Positions 61,076-64,000 of a DNA stretch of 64,000 nt are shown in pieces (the stretch's first letter is position 1; every line of letters begins with the position of its first letter). Source of the DNA: AC-32 sp963813435 (GTDB taxonomy: Bacteria > Actinomycetota > Thermoleophilia > Gaiellales > Gaiellaceae); assembly GCA_963813435.1 (NCBI GenBank), contig CAWEYY010000003.1:1178001-1242000 (forward strand), in the 5' to 3' direction. The translations under genes and the position numbers were made by a program. Below the pieces are notes generated by a model. It made no database searches and was not told the DNA's origin. It saw only the letters and a list, made by a program, of their open reading frames with translations.

Positions 61076-61921
61076 AGGCAGCCGGAACTCACCGCGCGCG
61101 ACGACGACTGCGCTGCCGCCGACCTCGACGCGCTCGATCTCGTCCCCCGAGCCGTCGACGCGGGCGTAGAGCGTCGAGGGCCGGCCGATCTCGGCGCCCT
61201 GGGAGATCTCGATCTCCTCGCCGAACGGGATCCTGCCGTGGCGCGCGAGGTGCACGGCCAGCGGTCCCGCGGCCGAGCCCGTCGCGGGATCCTCCGCGAC
61301 GCCGCCCGCGGGCGCGAACATTCGCGTCTTCCAGCGCGAGCCGGAGCCGGCGAAGCAGCTCATCCCGAGCACCGGAGGCATCTCCAGAAGGGCCGAGAAG
61401 TCAGGACGCACCGCGGCCACCTCGTCCTCGGAGCCGAGCGCGACGTACACGTTGCGCATGCCGTTGTCGTAGAGCTCGATCGGCAGCTCGCTCCGCTCGA
61501 CGCGTAACCCGCGAAGCAGCGCGTCCTCGTCCGCGAACGGCTCCCACGCCGGGAGCGGCTGCTCCATCCGGCCGAACACGATCCTGCTGCCTTCCCGCTC
61601 GAGCGCGACCGGGACGACTCCCGCCTTCGTCTCGAGCTTGATCACGGAGAGCTGCAGCGGTGCAGCGAGCACGAAGGCCGTCCCGAGTGTCGGGTGCCCG
61701 GCGAACGGCAGCTCAGTCGCGGGCGTGAAGATCCGCATCCGCGCGTGCCCGTCGCTCTCCGGCGGGAGCACGAAGACCGTCTCCGAGAGGTTCATCTCCC
61801 GCGCGAGCCTCTGCATCTGCTCGGTCTCGAGACCGCGCCCGTCGGTGAAGACCGCGAGCCCGTTCCCGGCCAGCGGCGTGTCCGTGAAGACGTCGGCGAT
61901 CACGTAGCGCAGCGTCGGCAT
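61073..61921 (-). CDS. PhzF family isomerase/epimerase-like protein
   Basis: The 282-residue protein matches PhzF: N-terminal VIADVFTDTPLAGNGLAVF, the catalytic-region Glu in NLSETVFVLPP, ATELPFAGHPTLGTAFVL and the C-terminal AEDPATGSAAGPLAVHLARHG. Members isomerise small acids such as DHHA in phenazine synthesis, but no phenazine genes are nearby, so the substrate is unknown. The adjacent palindrome overlaps the gene's stop codon. Confidence 0.9.
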   Translation of the reverse strand: MPTLRYVIADVFTDTPLAGNGLAVFTDGRGLETEQMQRLAREMNLSETVFVLPPESDGHARMRIFTPATELPFAGHPTLGTAFVLAAPLQLSVIKLETKAGVVPVALEREGSRIVFGRMEQPLPAWEPFADEDALLRGLRVERSELPIELYDNGMRNVYVALGSEDEVAAVRPDFSALLEMPPVLGMSCFAGSGSRWKTRMFAPAGGVAEDPATGSAAGPLAVHLARHGRIPFGEEIEISQGAEIGRPSTLYARVDGSGDEIERVEVGGSAVVVARGEFRLP

Positions 61922-61949
61922 ACGGCCAGCCTATCCAGCGCCGCGCACT

Positions 61950-62360
61950 ATGCTCGGCGGCGTGCGACTCGTTCTCGTCCGCCATGCAGAGGCCGCTCCG
62001 GGCGAGCCCGACGAGCTGCGGCCGCTGACGCCCAACGGGCGCGATTCGGCCCGCGCTCTGGGCGAGCAGCTCGCCGCGGACGACGTGCTGCCGGATGCCG
62101 TGCTGACGAGCCCGCTCCTACGCGCGCGCGAGACCGGCGCCGAGCTCGGCCGGGCCCTCTCCGTTCCCGTCGAGCCGGACGAGCGGCTGGCGCCCGGCGC
62201 CACCGCCGAGTCCGTCCTCCAGGTCGTCAAGGGCCGCGGAGACACGGTCGTGGTCGTCGGCCACCAGCCCGACTGCGGGCGGATCGCCGCCGAGCTCAGC
62301 GGCGGACCCGAGCCGCCGTTCCCGGCCGGCGGCACGTTCGAGCTTCAGCTCGAGGACTGA
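61950..62360 (+). CDS. Histidine phosphatase, SixA type
   Basis: The 136-residue protein has the RHG-type nucleophile motif LVLVRHAEAAPG, TSPLLRARETG and the second catalytic His in VVVVGHQPDCGRIAAEL. SixA removes phosphate from phosphohistidine in two-component proteins. ATG 61950 or GTG 61962 could be the start. Overlapping antisense ORFs here are ignored. Confidence 0.9.
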   Translation: MLGGVRLVLVRHAEAAPGEPDELRPLTPNGRDSARALGEQLAADDVLPDAVLTSPLLRARETGAELGRALSVPVEPDERLAPGATAESVLQVVKGRGDTVVVVGHQPDCGRIAAELSGGPEPPFPAGGTFELQLED

Positions 62361-62425
62361 GCCCGCCCGACACGCGTCGGGGCGGCAGCAGTGAGACGAG
62401 AGCGCAGCCGCTACAGTCGCCGACC

Positions 62426-63274
62426 GTGAGCTCTGTCAGCGTGCGCGACCTCCGCAAGTCCTACGGCGACCTCGAGGCGATCCGCGGGATCAGCTTCGAG
62501 ATCCAGCGCGGCGAGGTCTTCGGCCTGCTCGGCCCGAACGGCGCGGGCAAGACGACCACGGTCGAGATCCTCGAGGGCTACCGCAAGCGCGACGCGGGCG
62601 AGGTCGAGGTGCTCGGAGTCGACCCGGCGAACGCGGGCGGCGAGTGGCGCGAGCGGATCGGCGTCGTCCTCCAGTCGTCGGCGATGTACGAGACGCTGAG
62701 CGTGGCCGAGAGCCTGCGCCTGTTCGCCGGCTACTACCAGAGCCCGCGGCCCGTCGAAGAGGTCGTCGAGCTGATCGGCCTCGAGGACAAGCGGGACGTT
62801 CTCGTGCGCCGCCTCTCGGGCGGACAGCGGCGGCGCCTCGACCTCGGGCTGGGCCTCGTCGGCGACCCCGAGCTGATCTTCCTCGACGAGCCGACCACCG
62901 GCTTCGACCCGCACGCGAGGCGTCAGGCCTGGGAGACGCTGCGCTCGCTACGGGAGCTCGGCAAGACGATCCTGCTCACGACGCACTACCTGGACGAGGC
63001 AGAGCATCTCGCCGACCGCGTCGCCGTCCTCGGCGAGGGGAAGATCGTGGCCGTTGGGCGACCCTCCGAGCTGATCGGCGACACGCCCGCGACCGAGATC
63101 CGCTACCGCGAGAACGGGCGCGAGGTGACGCTCGAGACCGACCGACCGACCAAGGTGCTCCACGAGCTGACCTCCAGGGCGCTCGCCGAGAACCGCGAGC
63201 TCGAGGGCCTCGTCGTCACCAGGCCGACGCTCGAGGACATCTACCTGCAGCTGACCGGCGAGGAGGACACGTGA
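62426..63274 (+). CDS. ABC-2 type exporter ATPase
   Basis: The 282-residue ATPase has Walker A LLGPNGAGKTTTVEIL, signature RLSGGQRRRLDLGLGLVG, Walker B LIFLDEPTTGFDPHARR and the switch His in LLTTHYLDEAEHLADRV, with the C-terminal DUF4162-like region of drug- and lipid-export ATPases. GTG 62426 is the start. The following permease gene overlaps by GTGA. Confidence 0.93.
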   Translation: MSSVSVRDLRKSYGDLEAIRGISFEIQRGEVFGLLGPNGAGKTTTVEILEGYRKRDAGEVEVLGVDPANAGGEWRERIGVVLQSSAMYETLSVAESLRLFAGYYQSPRPVEEVVELIGLEDKRDVLVRRLSGGQRRRLDLGLGLVGDPELIFLDEPTTGFDPHARRQAWETLRSLRELGKTILLTTHYLDEAEHLADRVAVLGEGKIVAVGRPSELIGDTPATEIRYRENGREVTLETDRPTKVLHELTSRALAENRELEGLVVTRPTLEDIYLQLTGEEDT

Positions 63275-64000
63275 GGCTCTTCCGGCACGAGCTGCGCGGC
63301 GAGCTGCTGCTCTACGTGCGCAGCCGGGAGCTCGCGTTCTTCACGTTCCTGCTGCCGATGGTCTTCTTCGTCCTGCTCGGCTCGACCTACCGCCACGACC
63401 GGATCGAGAGCGAGGGCAACGTGCGCGCGGTCAACTACCTCCTCGCCGGGATGATCGGCTACGGGGCGATCGCGATCGCGTTCGCGGGCCTTGCGATCGT
63501 GCTCGTGATCAGGCGCGAGAGCGGCGTGCTCAAGCGGCTGCGCGCGACCCCTCTCCCCGCGCCGGCCTACATCGCCGCGCTGCTCACGGCGTTCCTGGCC
63601 GCCTTCGCGGTCGAGGCCGTCGCGTTGATCGTGCTGGGCCGGCTCCTGTTCGGCATCGGCGCACCCAACCACGTCGGCTCGCTCGTGCTCGCGCTGCTGC
63701 TCGGGGCGATCTGCTTCTGCGCGCTCGGCGTCGCGGTCGGGTCGCTGATCAAGAGCGCGGAGGGCGCCTCGGCCGCCGTGAACGCGATCTACCTCCCGGC
63801 GGCGTTCCTCGCCGGCGCCTTCTTCTCGCCGCACGCGTTCCCGGCCTTCCTGCGCTGGATCGCGGACGTGCTTCCGCTGACCTACTTCATCCGGATCATC
63901 CGCGGGATCCTGCTGCACGGCCACCAGATCTGGGCCTACCCGGGGTCAATCGCAGTGCTGCTCGCGTGGGGCCTCGTGGGCACGATCGTCGCACTGCGCT
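63271..64000 (+). CDS. ABC-2 type exporter permease, 3' partial
   Basis: GTG 63271 opens a frame that is still open at the window end. It begins MRLFRHELRGELLLYVRSRELAFFTFLLPMVFFVLLGS, an ABC-2 permease first helix. A large loop, several helices and the family segment SAVNAIYLPAAFLAGAFFSP follow (seen as ASAAVNAIYLPAAFLAG). About 243 residues are visible, nearly the full usual length, so only the end is missing. Confidence 0.9.
   Translation, partial: MRLFRHELRGELLLYVRSRELAFFTFLLPMVFFVLLGSTYRHDRIESEGNVRAVNYLLAGMIGYGAIAIAFAGLAIVLVIRRESGVLKRLRATPLPAPAYIAALLTAFLAAFAVEAVALIVLGRLLFGIGAPNHVGSLVLALLLGAICFCALGVAVGSLIKSAEGASAAVNAIYLPAAFLAGAFFSPHAFPAFLRWIADVLPLTYFIRIIRGILLHGHQIWAYPGSIAVLLAWGLVGTIVALR

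Noticed and set aside
62361..62400. Terminator after the SixA gene
   Set aside because: The GCCCGCCCGAC/GTCGGGGCGGC pairing is interrupted and has no T-run; too weak to list.

Overview
The window is chromosomal DNA of very high G+C content (roughly 70% by eye) from a free-living, aerobic, chemoheterotrophic actinobacterium. The gene content (heme A synthase, SigR/RsrA-type sigma/anti-sigma pair, DipZ, many 4-nt GTGA/ATGA gene overlaps, frequent GTG starts, few strong Shine-Dalgarno sites) fits a deep-branching class such as Thermoleophilia/Gaiellales. That placement is an inference, because no rRNA or tRNA gene lies in the window. I saw no insertion sequence, prophage, CRISPR array or tRNA. 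Coding density is about 95%; the only non-coding stretch over 300 bp (10904-11383) holds a structured small RNA.

Layout. 1-8.1 kb: a partial gene, dipZ, a PAC2-family gene, ctaA, apgM, a cupredoxin-like secreted protein, and the coupled selD-nadM pair. 8.2-11.4 kb: a thioredoxin-fold lipoprotein, then a compact cassette of a 44-codon secreted-peptide gene, an XRE-HTH/TPR regulator and a divergent ~174-nt structured RNA with its own sigma-70-type promoter and terminator. 11.4-22.6 kb: TetR-MFS pair, an acyl-CoA synthetase, a frameshifted HAD hydrolase, an SDR, nadE behind a 25-bp palindrome, LysR, a beta-propeller protein, and a uracil-DNA glycosylase/Nudix fusion. 22.6-34 kb: an ABC exporter, PLP enzyme, degenerate GGDEF protein, SIS protein, thioesterase, M16 peptidase, acs and M24 peptidase. 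34-39.9 kb: one overlapping gene series for a molybdenum hydroxylase (amidohydrolase, 2Fe-2S, Mo and FAD subunits, MocA-like protein, HTH/LytR_C protein). 39.9-45 kb: two ECF sigma/zinc anti-sigma pairs, an HMA protein, a GCS2 ligase and a flavoprotein disulfide reductase. 45-49.5 kb: HtrA, then DUF1800-DUF1501-blue copper protein. 49.5-55.6 kb: an NAD-dependent formate dehydrogenase operon whose catalytic subunit is a selenoprotein, read through an in-frame TGA. 55.7-64 kb: birA, S51 peptidase, LysE, a TPP riboswitch with an HMP/nucleobase transporter, PfkB kinase, BNR protein, PhzF, SixA and an ABC-2 exporter running off the end.

The genes connect in several ways. SelD makes selenophosphate, which is needed for the Sec-containing formate dehydrogenase 45 kb away. 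The MocA-like protein probably serves the Mo hydroxylase beside it. NadM and NadE cover two late NAD steps and the formate dehydrogenase uses NAD. Heme A synthase, two cupredoxin-fold proteins and the thioredoxin-fold envelope proteins point to aerobic respiration and envelope redox work.

The most unusual items are the regulator/secreted peptide/small RNA cassette at 9.4-11.2 kb, which resembles Gram-positive RRNPP peptide signalling but in an actinobacterium; a dispersed two-hairpin element present five times, four of them starting exactly at a stop codon with covarying stems; the TGA-recoded formate dehydrogenase; and paired AT-rich palindromes at about 61 kb. Two conserved genes (HAD hydrolase, nitrilase) each carry one frameshift, so sequencing or assembly indels must be kept in mind.
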